Assembly (NCBI GenBank): GCA_024364735.1
Contig: JAGFNQ010000842.1
Location: 81,362-145,361, forward strand
Source of the DNA: Boesenbergia rotunda
Taxonomy: Eukaryota > Streptophyta > Magnoliopsida > Zingiberales > Zingiberaceae
DNA: 64,000 nucleotides
Reading direction: 5' to 3'
Position numbers and translations under genes: made by a program. This document shows positions 20,939-30,840 of the stretch, one piece after another. The notes under the pieces are model-generated. The model was given only the letters and a program-made list of their open reading frames with translations. It was not told where the DNA came from and ran no database searches. Numbering within the stretch: the first letter of the stretch is position 1; every line of letters begins with the position of its first letter.

Positions 20939-22797
20939 GCTTTTTACCAAAGGGTGTACCCAAGAATTGGTATTTACCAAAAGACGTACCATGATTTCAT
21001 TGTTACCAAAAGGCGCACTTATTTTAATGAACTTCCTCTTATACCCCTCCCGCCAGGTATTGCATGCCTTTCTCTTTTTCAGTAACGAATTCTGAGACAT
21101 CCGTAAAGAGATGTTCCGTTATATTGTGATTTTAATATTTTGGGAATCTTTCTCAAAACAAAAAAATATATTCTAAAAATAAAAGAGAAGTTCCTTACGT
21201 AAGGTAATCTTTCTCAGTGATTTTTATTGTGATTTCAGAAATATAAAGAGATGTTTCTTTACGTTTCAGGCCTACGTAAAAAAAACCTATCATAACACAT
21301 GATTTCAGGCCCTGCATCGTTCTGTAAAATTAATAAATATAAAAAAATAATTAAGAGAGATAATAATATATATTGATCAGAAAAATTAATATATATTGAT
21401 TAGCAAAATTATGTTGGTGTCTAAATTTCTAATGATTATAAATTATGTTGCAATATGAGTTTTTTAGGTCTATCAGTGGGTTTTCACCAAAACCCACTGA
21501 TGAACCTAGGATATTTGGATTTCTCAAAACCCAGTATCAATAGTTAGATTTGAGCTAGGAGATGATATTTTTGGTGTCCAAACTTCTGATGATTATAAAT
21601 TATGTTACAATAGGAGTTTTTTAGGTCTATCAGTGAGTTTTCACCAAAACCCACTTATGGACATAGGATATTTGGATTTCTCAAAACCCAATATCAATAG
21701 TTAGATTTGAGCTAGGAGATGTTATTTTTGGTGTCCAAACTTCTAATGATTATAAATTATGTTGCAATAGGAGTTTTCTAATATGAATCAGTGGGTATCC
21801 TAGGTCCATCAGTGGGTTTTCACCGAAACCCACTCATTCATCCTAGAAAACTCCTATTGTAACATAATTTATAATCATTAGAAGTTTGGACACCAAAAAT
21901 ACCATCTCCTAGCTCAAATCTAACTATTGATTTTGGGTTTTGAGAAATCCAAATATCCTAGGTCCATAAGTGGGTTTTGGTGAAAACCCACCGATAGACC
22001 TAAAAATCTCCTATTGCAATATAATTTATAATCATTAGAAGTTTGGACACCAAAAATACCATTTCCTAGCTCAACTCTAACTATTGATACTTGATTTTGA
22101 GAAATCAAATATCCTAGGTCCATCAGTGGGTTTTGGTGAAAACCCACTGATAGACCTAAAAAACTCATATTGCAACATAATTTATAATCATTAGAAATTT
22201 GGACACCAACATAATTTTACTGATCAATATATATTAATTTTTCTGATCAATATATATTATTATCTCTCTTAATTTTTTTTATATTTATTAATTTTATAGA
22301 ACGATGCAGGGCCTGAAATTTCAGGCCCAGCATGTGCCTGAAATCTTTGATTTCAAGCCCTCCCTGCTGAGGGCCTGAAATCAAATGATTTCGGACCCTG
22401 AGTCGGCCTGAAATCATGTGTTATGATAGGATTTTTTTATGTAGGCCCGAAACGTAAAGAAACATCTCTTTATATTTCTGAAATCACAATAAAAATCGCT
22501 GAGAAAGACTACCTTACATAAGGAATAACTCTTTTATTTTCAGAATATATTTTTTTTGTTTTGAGAAAGGTTCCCATAATATTAAAATCACAATATAAAG
22601 GAACATCTCTTTACAGATGTCTCGGAATTCATTACTGAGAAAGAGAAAGAGAAAGAGAAAGAGAAAGACATGCAGTACTTGGCGGGAGGGGAATAAGAGG
22701 AAGTTCACTAAAATAAGTGCTCCCTTTGGTAACAATGAAACCATGGTACGCCTTTTGGTAAATACCAATTCTTGGGTACGCCCTTTGGTAAAAAGCT
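20939..22797. mobile_element. Intact foldback transposon, ~0.87-kb arms, 12-bp TSD
   Basis: The whole 1859 bp is a large imperfect palindrome centred near 21.8 kb. Ends are GCTTTTTACCAAAGG and CCTTTGGTAAAAAGC, and the flanks carry a perfect 12-bp direct repeat GAAATATAAATG (20927-20938, 22798-22809). Each arm has the terminal block, an AT-rich block, then about three ~165-bp units containing CCATCAGTGGGTTTTCACC and its partner, in opposite orientation between arms. The right arm is longer because of an extra GGCCTGAAAT-rich stretch (22300-22420) and a (GAAAGA)n run at 22637-22668. There is no transposase. Long TIRs and a TSD near 9-12 bp suggest a Mutator-like or FARE-type element; the class is inference. 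Confidence 0.8.
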
Positions 22798-22925
22798 GAA
22801 ATATAAATGTCCTCAAGAAGCCTCCCAAAAATCATTGCTTCCTGCATAAAAATAAACAAACAAACAGTATCATTGTAAACAAAAAAATAACATATATGGA
22901 TAAAACATTATTCCTACAATGGGAA

Positions 22926-23262
22926 CATAATTCCCATTATAGGAATTATGTCAACATCATGCCCCTTGGCACGACCCGATTCCTCCCCCCTGCCTACATA
23001 GCTGGTATTGTAGGGTCGTGCCCCTCGACATGATTATGTACCCCACCTGCCTGCACAACTGGGATAGGTCGTGCCATCCAAAGCGGGGAGCGTGTCCCCC
23101 TATAAAGGGGGGGGGGGTCTCCCTATTTTTAGAGGATTTTTGGCCTATGATTTTGCCCCGTTGCCTCCTCCATGATTCATCCACCTCTGGAGCGTAGAGA
23201 TCCTCCAAGAAGACTCGTGTATCAATGATAAGCATCTTCTTCCCTCTTCTCTCTTTGTTTAG
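22926..23262 (+). mobile_element. Athila-like LTR fragment
   Basis: Contains GGCACGACC and TCGTGCC words, CCCCCTATAAAGGGGG, and the ending TTCTTCCCTCTTCTCTCT. These occur in the same order in the LTR sequence at 48400-48918 joined to 58125-58160. The fragment is cut at 23263 by the Tat-like element. ORFs in it are not genes. Confidence 0.5.
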
Positions 23263-24217
23263 TGATCCTGTTGCGAGGGGAGGTGGAAGTCCCAAGGGTG
23301 GGATAGTCCCTCGAGCGACACGAGCGGCTGAGGTGGTGCCGACCTGCCTCCGATTTGACTTTTGCCTGCAAAACAGTGACCGTTAGCAAACCGCCGGGGA
23401 GTTTCCCCGGCAAGGCACTCCGACGGTCAAGTCAGTATTCACAGGAAGTATGTTGGAGCAAATGGAAATATAGAGAAAGAAAGAGAGCTCGCGCGCATAC
23501 CTGCGGAATGAGGAGTGGAGGGCTTATATAGCCAGGGGAGCTGACAACCCCTATTCGTGTCGACGAGACAGGGGTGTGGTACCTGTCTGCTCGTATGAGA
23601 GCACCTGAAAGTACCGCGACATGGCGCAGGGTGCGTGGGCAGTACAATGGTACTGAATCGGTGGGGTAACCGTGAGGTGTGTCAGAAATGGGTAAGGCGC
23701 AGAGTACCCCAACGTCCAGATCGTACCCGGATGTAATGACATAGGGCGCGTGTAGGGATGATCTAGTCCGTAGCCCGAGCGCCGACCGGCGGGTCTGAGT
23801 GCTGGGGACCGGGTCGGGTAATGGCCAGGGAGCGTGGGCCGCCATGCGTCCGACTGGGAGAGTTGAAGCGCAGGGTACACCCTGAGTCGGGGGTCTGTCG
23901 GGCTATGTCTGTCTGGCCTTATCTGGGTTCTGTGGGTTGTCCGATCTTATGGGATGCGGAGGGAGCATGGGTCACCACGCGTCCAATTGGCTTGTCCGTC
24001 CCGACCTGGATCGGGGCACGGGTTTAGGTGACCGAGTTAGGAGACGCTCGGGATCGACCCGACCGGCCTTGCCTGGGGTCGGTCGGCGAGCGCCTCGGGG
24101 GTTTCCTAGCTCAAGGACTCCCTTGGTGAGGTCGTCGTCGGCCCTTTAACTGGGCCTTCATGGCGCCAAGCTAGCTTGCTGAGTGGGCCGAGCTACCCGT
24201 AAGCAAGGCTGGGATCA
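23263..24217 (-). mobile_element. 3' LTR of second Tat-like element
   Basis: Minus-strand start TGATCCC and end GGATCA, as in 5088-6215 (955 bp here). It has a minus TATA box near 23524-23532 and two GCGTGG/CCACGC-type hairpins (about 23830 and 23965). The 47-bp minisatellite of the other copy is absent. The bases before 23263 are unrelated Athila-like DNA, with no primer-binding site, so this is the outer edge of the element. Confidence 0.75.
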
Positions 24218-24234
24218 TAAGCGTCCCCCTTGAG
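24218..24234 (-). promoter_or_regulatory. Polypurine tract of second Tat-like element
   Basis: The minus strand reads CTCAAGGGGGACGCTTA directly before the TGATCCC start of the LTR, the expected position for plus-strand priming. It identifies the neighbouring LTR as the 3' one. Confidence 0.65.
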
Positions 24235-24648
24235 TCGAGTCGAAGGAGGCGTCAAGTCCGACTGACTAGACTGTCATCTATTGAAGTGAGCCTGACGCAC
24301 CTGAATGACCTGACTTCTTCTTACCGACCTTGGAGGTCGTCTATGGGTTGGTATGCCGATCGGCCGACCCCGTCACATCACCCGTCTCTTCGGTTCTGGC
24401 TCCCCGGGATGCCTGAGCAGATTCGAATCTCGTGCATTTATTACCGCATTTAATCACTGCACCACACGCGTCTCCTCGTCATTGCTTCCCCGAGCAACGA
24501 GGCGTCCGCTGTCTGCTTGGGCGAATGTTGAGAGCACACGTGGGTTGCTCTGTCACAGGGCCCTTTCTGGGCTTGATCGGATGACTCGCGTCCTTCGCCG
24601 CCTATTCTCCGGCCTGCCATCGGACGACCGACATGACTCTCGGGGTCC

Positions 24649-24656
24649 TATAAATA
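24649..24656 (+). promoter_or_regulatory. TATA box of antisense gene 1
   Basis: TATAAATA lies about 160 bp upstream of the first ATG. The leader contains CTTCTCCGGCG at about 24762, also present in the leader of antisense gene 2, so the two have related promoter-proximal sequence. Confidence 0.55.
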
Positions 24657-24811
24657 GGAACTTACCGGGCGGTTTTACCATTGCTCTTGTAATCCCGACG
24701 TCGATACGCTGTTTCGCAGTTCTCTACTAGGGTTCCGGCAAGGCACCCTGCTCCGTTAATCTTCTCCGGCGTCCTATCCCCCGGTTAGTGTTCCTTCTCT
24801 TGCTTGCTTCT

Positions 24812-26989
24812 AATGGCTTCTTCACCTCCTTCTTCGTCCCCCTGGTATGTTACTATGGTGCCCGAGCTCGATCACCACAACTTGGAGGTGATCCGAGCGA
24901 CCTATCATATTCCCTTTGACCATCATCTCCTATTGCCCTCATCCTCCGACCAACCTGCCAAACCCCCTCTGTACTATATTACTATTTCCCGGGACCATCT
25001 GCAGGCCGGGTTGCGCTTCCCTGTCCATCCCTTCATCATCGCTGTCTGTCGTTACTTCTGCATCAATCTGTCCCAATTAGCCCCTAACGCCATTCGTCTC
25101 CTCTGCGGGTCGGTCATTATCTTCTCTTTGTACCAGATTACCCTTCATCTCGACATCTTTTATTACTTCTTTTGACCAAGAAAAGTAAGAGCTGGGCGAT
25201 TTCTTCTTCCAGGCCCGACCTGACACTTCTTTCTTATCGAAACTTCCGACCTCTAACAAGGGCTAGAAGGAACGATATTTTTATATTCGACCCATCCCAC
25301 TCCCGACCTGGCCGGTCGGTTTTTTGATGAATTTTTCTTCTCCCCCTCCTTTGCACAAGAACTTCTGATCCCTCCCCCAGTATCAGTCTGCCTTCTCCAA
25401 GCTCAGGGGTCGGCGCTTCCATGGGGGGCATCTATTGCGCGAGGACATCCTGTCCGTGTTCAGGCTCAGTCCGGCGCTAATTCAACGACCTACTTCCTCC
25501 AATAAGTCCTCCCTTTCCTTCCATATCCTCCTACGGTCGACTGATCACTGTTTGTTTTGCAGCCGCTATAATGCAACCGACTGCTCTCGAGGAGGGCTAT
25601 GGTATGGAGGCAGCCGAGTTGGAGGCTCGCGTGGCTGAGCTGCTAGCTGAGCGGAAGGCGGCTCTTTCAACCACCGAGGCGCCGCGCCCTGCCTCTCCCG
25701 CTCCTATGCTGGATGAGGAGGAAATTTCCTGGTCGGGCTCGGAGGATGAACGTCCCCTCGCTCTTCGACGAAAACGAGCGCGTCGAGATGAGTCCCTGAC
25801 CTTACCGATCACCCATCCCGCGGTCGACGAGAGGGCAAGGAGCCCACAGGCGAGGCTTCTGCTCCGCCATCTTCATTGCCCGGGATGCCCTCGGGAGACC
25901 CTGCTTCTCCCCAGTCAGGGGAGACATCCCCGATCCGACTGAGGGAGCCTACCGAGGAGCATCTGATGCATATGATGCTGCCCTCCCTGTCTGATCGGTC
26001 GATGAGCATGAGGGTGCCGAGCGGAGCGGCCCCTATACGGACGCATGACGTCCAACTGCATGGCACGATAGCGGACCAATTTCTGTACGGTCTGCGAGAG
26101 GGTAGCTTTCGTGGTCTGAGCGTCCGAGCCTATAACTTCATGGCGACAGCTACCCAGGTATACTAACACTGCCTCTGCTTTTTGTCTCACGCTCTCTTAA
26201 GTCGAGGCACTAACGAGTCCTCCTCCTGCCTTATAGCTTTGGGCCTCGAGTTATAGCATGTGCATGTCCATGATGGGTCACACGAAGGCTCGATACCGAG
26301 CCGAGCGGCGCGTGGAGTACCTGAAGGCCCGACTTCGACACACTTAGCTGGTTTCCGGCGATGCCTCCTTAAACATCTTGAGGACGGAAGTGAATGACAT
26401 TCAGGACCTGCTGGACTAGGCGAAGGATGAATTGGAGACCTCCAAAGCACAGATCATTACGGGCGACACGGCGGTGGCTCAAGCGCAATGCCGAGTCACC
26501 CAGGCCGAACACACGCAACTCCGCGCTTGGAAAATCAAGGATCGTCTACAAGAGGACCTCCAGAAGACTCAGGCCGAGCTCCAGGAGGTGAACCAAACTG
26601 TCGGGCCTTTGCACGCACAACTGGCGGCCAAGGAGCAGGAGGTCGGCTTGCTATCGAGTCAACTGAGCGCTCAGGCCGAGGAGATGAACCGGCTGCGCAA
26701 GCAGCAGGCGACCTGGGAGGCAGCTCAGGCAAAGCTGAAGAAGCTGCAAGCATATAAGGCGGAGGAAGCGACTCGGTGGGACACTAGGCGAGTGGCATAT
26801 GTCAACTCGGATAAGTTCACTCAACAAGTGTCCGAGCGTCTCCGAGCCATGCTAAGGCAGCAGCAGTCCAACCTCCTAGATCAGCTCAAGCAGGCTGGGC
26901 ACATTTCCCCCGACCTGCCCGCTTCATCGGTCAAGATGTCGGGCATGTCCGAGAACATGCCTGAGGAGGTCTACCGACCCTTCAAATGA
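24812..26989 (+). pseudogene. Antisense ORF gene 1 of Tat-like element (transposase_28-like + coiled coil)
   Basis: Lies antisense to the retrotransposon. The first exon (ATG 24812, MASSPPSSSPWYV) contains LRFPVHPFIIAVCRYF and QLAPNAIRLLCGSVIIF, resembling the so-called gypsy-type/transposase_28 plant domain. After 25175 the reading frame shifts repeatedly. From 25571 it reads AALEEGYGMEAAELEARVAE-like acidic text, then a GC-rich linker and LSVRAYNFMATATQ. A GT-AG intron (26158-26236) follows, then LWASSYSMCMSMMGH and a long Gln/Glu/Lys-rich coiled coil ending at 26989. TAG stops near 26345 and 26418 and the earlier shifts make the copy non-functional. Function of these ORFs is unknown; the coiled coil suggests a structural or oligomerising protein. 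Confidence 0.6.
26158..26236 (+). other. Intron in antisense gene 1
   Basis: Starts GTATAC after a Gln codon and ends TTATAG before a codon for Leu (LWASSY). Splicing joins two blocks whose counterparts in antisense gene 2 are separated by an intron at the equivalent site. Confidence 0.55.
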
Positions 26990-27919
26990 GAGTCGGGACT
27001 TCACCTTTCCTTTCTTTCTTGTTTGTCGTTTTGTAGAGGCTTGCCTCAATTTTGTACCGAATCATTTTTCTAATGTTTCTTCCCATGCCCCTTCTTTGGC
27101 CTCCGCCCGCCCTCACCGGCTTGGGCGATTGTTAATGAAAACGAGTCGAGTGCGAGGATAATCAGCCTATCTGCCTTTGCGAGTGCCCGCTGGGGGCACT
27201 GGAGCGCAGTAGTTTCAAAGTGCTGACCACTCGGGTGCGGGTGCGATCGAGCGACTTAACTGTATGAGCGGACGGGCGAGGTGTCCGAGCTCATTAACTC
27301 CCGAGTGTTGACTACTTGGGGCCTTGTCCCTTGACGCCCTGCGTTGAGGAGCGGGTCGGGCTGCTCGATTGATCAGATCCTGGGGGCGTGGGTCGCCACG
27401 CGCCCGACTAGGAGCTAAGTCGAGGGGTCCGTGAGAGCATGCCACTTAGAACTCGTGCGAGCGAGAGTCTGGTTTCTCGGTTAGGGACATCTTATGGAGC
27501 GTGGGATGCCACGCGTCGACTGAGATCCGAGCCGAGGGTCCTGCGGGAGCATGCCCACTTATAATTCACTAGGGGTTGGAGTCAGGCCACCCCTTTCTGC
27601 CCCTACAACCTGGCTAGCAGGTCAAATGTCCTTTCGACTGTCCCATCTGTCCTATCCATGATACGAGCCACTTCGCATCCTTACTCATGATGTTTGCATT
27701 AACTGACGGGGACACGTGTCCTCCGTTGAGTGGTTCCTCGGCCTCTGAAATGTCAATCGTCGGTCATCAGTGCCTCGGGTGGTGAAACGTCTGCCGTCGG
27801 GAATGTGCGCGTCTCATCGGGCTTCGAGATCCCTCGTGGGTCTAATTGGAGGGCCCCGATTCAATCCCACTTTTTTTCGGCGGCTCTACTCGAACGGCTA
27901 GGGTTGGCCGCTGCCCCCT
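26990..27919 (+). other. Spacer between antisense genes with LTR-like hairpins
   Basis: Starts with a 3'-UTR-like stretch (TTGTAGAGGCTTGCCTCAATTTT) similar to that after gene 2. Then come GCGTGGGTCGCCACGCG-type hairpins at about 27386 and 27496, the same motif as in the Tat LTRs, followed by a promoter-like region with GACACGTGTCC (27712). No ORF is convincing. It may derive from duplicated LTR or promoter sequence. Confidence 0.45.
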
Positions 27920-27927
27920 ATATATAG
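27920..27927 (+). promoter_or_regulatory. TATA box of antisense gene 2
   Basis: TATATATAGG about 130 bp upstream of the ATG at 28056, with CTTCTCCGGCG in the leader as in antisense gene 1. Confidence 0.55.
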
Positions 27928-28055
27928 GTGCCGGCTGCGGCTATCCTTCTCGCCTTTTCTCTTCCGGTGCCCCTTTGCTGCCGCTGTCGAGAGCTTCGGC
28001 GCCCTCCATTTTTTGGTCAACTTCTCCGGCGACCCCGCGTCTTCTTTGAGACAAG

Positions 28056-29349
28056 ATGTTGGCAGAGGCCATGAAGGCAAGATTTCTTCTGGACGACGCC
28101 GAAATCGCTGCTCAAGCCGGCGAATCTTCAGCTACCCCCGCGTCTGCTTCTCTGGCGGTAGCTTCCACTGATGCACCTTCTTCAAGTAAGGAGAAGGTGC
28201 CAGAGGGGGAGGTGCCGGATTCCGACCATGAGGTCCTAGACGAGGGTACCCATCCGCTGGAGACTAGGCGCCACAGGGGTCGATCGACCAACCGTTCGCC
28301 CCCATTTGGAACCACCACCACTCCTTTGTCCGGGAAGAGGACCCGAGTTGAGCCTCCTACAGTAACCCCCTCGTCGGCGGCTCCTGTTCCGCCTGTGTCT
28401 GCACCCATTACTCCAGCATCCTCTGCTCAGGGGGCCACTCTGTCGGTACCCCCTTCGACCCAGGCTGGTTCTTCGTGCGTACGGGTCGATAGGGCTCCCC
28501 CTTCTCTTCCTGAGGGAGCGACAGGCCCCCGTCCTGTGCATTTGGTGCTGCCATCTCGAGCCGACGCTAGCACCTCTTACGAGGCTCTTGTGACCGACCC
28601 GTACGAGTCAACCTGAATAGTTCATGTGTATGGTCCGTTAAGCGACCATTTGTGCCATGACCTCCGGGAGTCTGACTATCAAGACCCGATTGTCAAGGCT
28701 AATGCTATTGCAGTGGAGGCCAGCCAGGTATGTCTTATTATCGACTCGCATTTCATCTGCTCCCCCCTTGTTCGTTTGGCTTACCATTTGTTTTTCTTTC
28801 TGTAGCTCTTCGGCTCGATCTATGACATGGCCGTTTGCTTTATAATTCAAGCTTGGGTCCTGAATGAGGCCCAGTCTCGAGAGGAGAGGCTGGCATCCTA
28901 GCTCCGTCATGTGCAGCTGCAATCCAGTGATGAGGCCCTGGACAGTCTGCGGGTTGAGAACTTGGCCCTAAAAGAGCGTGCCACCCCGTACGGAAGCGCG
29001 CCTCGAGGAGTACCTGGTGGAACGGAACACGGCTAACACGACAGTCATCCAGGCGCAGCACCAGATTGCCAGCCTGGAGTACACAGAGCGCCAGGCCTGG
29101 GACCTTGAGCACCAGGCTCAGGATGAGCTGGCCAAGGTCAAGGCAGAGCTCTTGGAGACGTGCCAGTCGGCCACTGCGCTGCGCGCCAATCTGACGGTCA
29201 AGGAGGAGGAGCTGACTGCTCGCTCGAGAGACCTCACATGGCTCAGGAGGCAGCACTCTGTTCTTGAGTCAGAACTAGAGGCGGCTCAGAAGGATCTGGA
29301 GGCGGCCCGGGCTCATGCCACGTCTCAGCGACACGCCCGTAGGCCTTAG
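28056..29349 (+). pseudogene. Antisense ORF gene 2 of Tat-like element (coiled coil)
   Basis: Paralogue of antisense gene 1 without its transposase_28-like N-terminus. Exon 1 starts MLAEAMKARFLLDDAEIAAQ and continues through Ser/Pro/Thr-rich text to DPYEST at 28616, where a TGA follows; beyond it the same register reads HVYGPLSDHL and VKANAIAVEASQ. A GT-AG intron (28728-28805) separates this from LFGSIYDMAVCF and AQSREERLAS, then a TAG near 28901. From 28978 another frame gives a clear coiled coil (RLEEYLVERNTANTTV onward) to the stop at 29349. At least one frameshift and two stops disable it. The 3' sequence after it is similar to that after gene 1. Confidence 0.55.
28728..28805 (+). other. 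Intron in antisense gene 2
   Basis: Starts GTATGT after a Gln codon and ends TCTGTAG before Leu (LFGSIYDM). Its length (78 bp versus 79) and position, between Gln and Leu, match the intron of gene 1. Confidence 0.55.
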
Positions 29350-29821
29350 GCAGTCGTTGCGGGAGGCGCTCTCTTGCTTTTTTGTTTTTGGTGGAGGCCT
29401 AGCCTCATTTTTGTAGTAGGACTATTTTGAATGCAAGTCTTTTCTTTTTCCATGTTTCTGTGCGGATGTTTGGCGCGAGTGACTCGATAGATCAGCTCAG
29501 CCTTGTGAGTGTCACGCTTGAGCTTGGGGGCTTCTAAGTGTTAATTACTCGGGTTGGAGCATCGTCGGCTGAGCCAGCTCAAACTCTTGGGCGCGGGAGT
29601 TTTAGCCGCTGAAAGAATCTGACGGACAGACTTTTGAACCGGGAGCTTTCGGTTGTCGACTCGATTAGTTTAGAACCTCGTGATGGAGTTACTTCGATCG
29701 TGGTCGGTCGCACGCCCCGTAGGGAAATCAGGCTCCAGAGGCTACGAGGGCTCACGAGGGCCCTCCTGTTCATAGCTCGTATGAGAGCGAGAGATTAGAT
29801 GCTCGGTCGTGTAGTACCCAG

Positions 29822-30840
29822 TGTTGGATCGATTCTCTACGCTAGAGGGGGGGGGTGAATAGCGATTTTCGAATCTTCTTGTACCTACGTTGTTAGTTGT
29901 GCAAGCGAAAATACAAAAGAATAAAACTAACAACAAGAAACAATGCTAACAAACCGATTTTACTTGGTATCCACCCTTAAGGGTGACTAATCCAAGAATT
30001 CGTCGGTGGATCACTCCCCGGATAACCTCCGGCTAGCCTTCGTCGCTCCTTGTGGGTGGAGAAACCTCGCCACAGCACTTCAACGACTCCTGAGCACCAA
30101 GACTACTATTTTGCCTTTAACTAAGACAAAATTCGTCAAGAGTTTCAGCCACCACGAAACCCTCTTTAAATAGAACTAAAGCTGAAACCCTCACCACCAG
30201 TCGACTGCCCCCAGGGCAGTCGACTGCCCCGAGCAAAATCTGACCGTTACACGCCTAACGTTCGAATTTTGGCTGCCACCAGTCGACTGCTCCCAGGGCA
30301 GTCGACTGGTCTAGGGTCCAGAACCTTTCTGTGAGTTTTATCAGTCGACTGCCACAATGGCTGTCGACTGCCCCACTCACACACCTAGGGTTTCCCTTCC
30401 CGAGTACACTTCTCTCAGCACTCGACTCCTAGGATTTCTCGAGTACAATCACACAACACTCGTACCCTCACGACTCAACTGACTCCTCACCAGCAGCCTC
30501 GACTATTGCCTTCGCGCCCTCTTCATCTTCGGCTCCCGTCCCTCGGATGCTCGCAAGCCTCTAGCTTGCCTCCATGCCATACTTCACGCATACCTCGAAA
30601 TTCGTGCCCCTCAGCTCATCGTCCCTGCTCTCCAAGGTCCCTCGGGTGCGCACAGAAGCCTCCAACTTGTCTCCATGCCACCGTTCACCATACTAAGGTC
30701 GTCCAGTCAAGTCCATATGTGTAACCTGTACATCCTGCACACTCAACATACACATATGAGAACACAAGGGAAACCAAACTTAAACCATTTGCCCAAACAT
30801 CAAAACTCATGGTCACTCTAGACCACAGATTGCCTTAACA
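29822..30840 (-). mobile_element. 3' LTR of copia element S2
   Basis: The minus strand begins TGTTAAGG and ends CCAACA; 1019 bp. It is followed (higher coordinates) by a polypurine tract on the same strand. It contains paired CAGTCGACTG palindromes at 30200-30370 just upstream (minus sense) of a TATTTAAA-like box near 30168. A second copy is the solo LTR at 57056-58083. It ends the Tat-like element at 29821; the partner TSD is not available. Confidence 0.85.

Larger units (their letters stand above)
23263..29821 (-). mobile_element. Tat-like Ty3-gypsy element, 3' portion with antisense genes
   Basis: On the minus strand this reads: a region with two antisense genes, a polypurine tract, then the 3' LTR. 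Gag and pol are absent; the 5' side is cut at 29822 by a copia LTR and is not found beyond it. Tat-lineage elements often carry an extra, antisense ORF between pol and the 3' LTR, and a transposase_28-like text in the first gene fits that. A duplicated antisense gene is less usual. The LTR is related to 5088-6215. Confidence 0.7.

Noticed and set aside
22637..22668. (GAAAGA)n run as a possible regulatory purine tract
   Set aside because: It lies inside one arm of the foldback and is a simple repeat expansion absent from the other arm.
23432..23880. 137-aa and 109-aa minus-strand ORFs
   Set aside because: Entirely inside the Tat LTR, in a GC-rich part where ORFs arise by chance.
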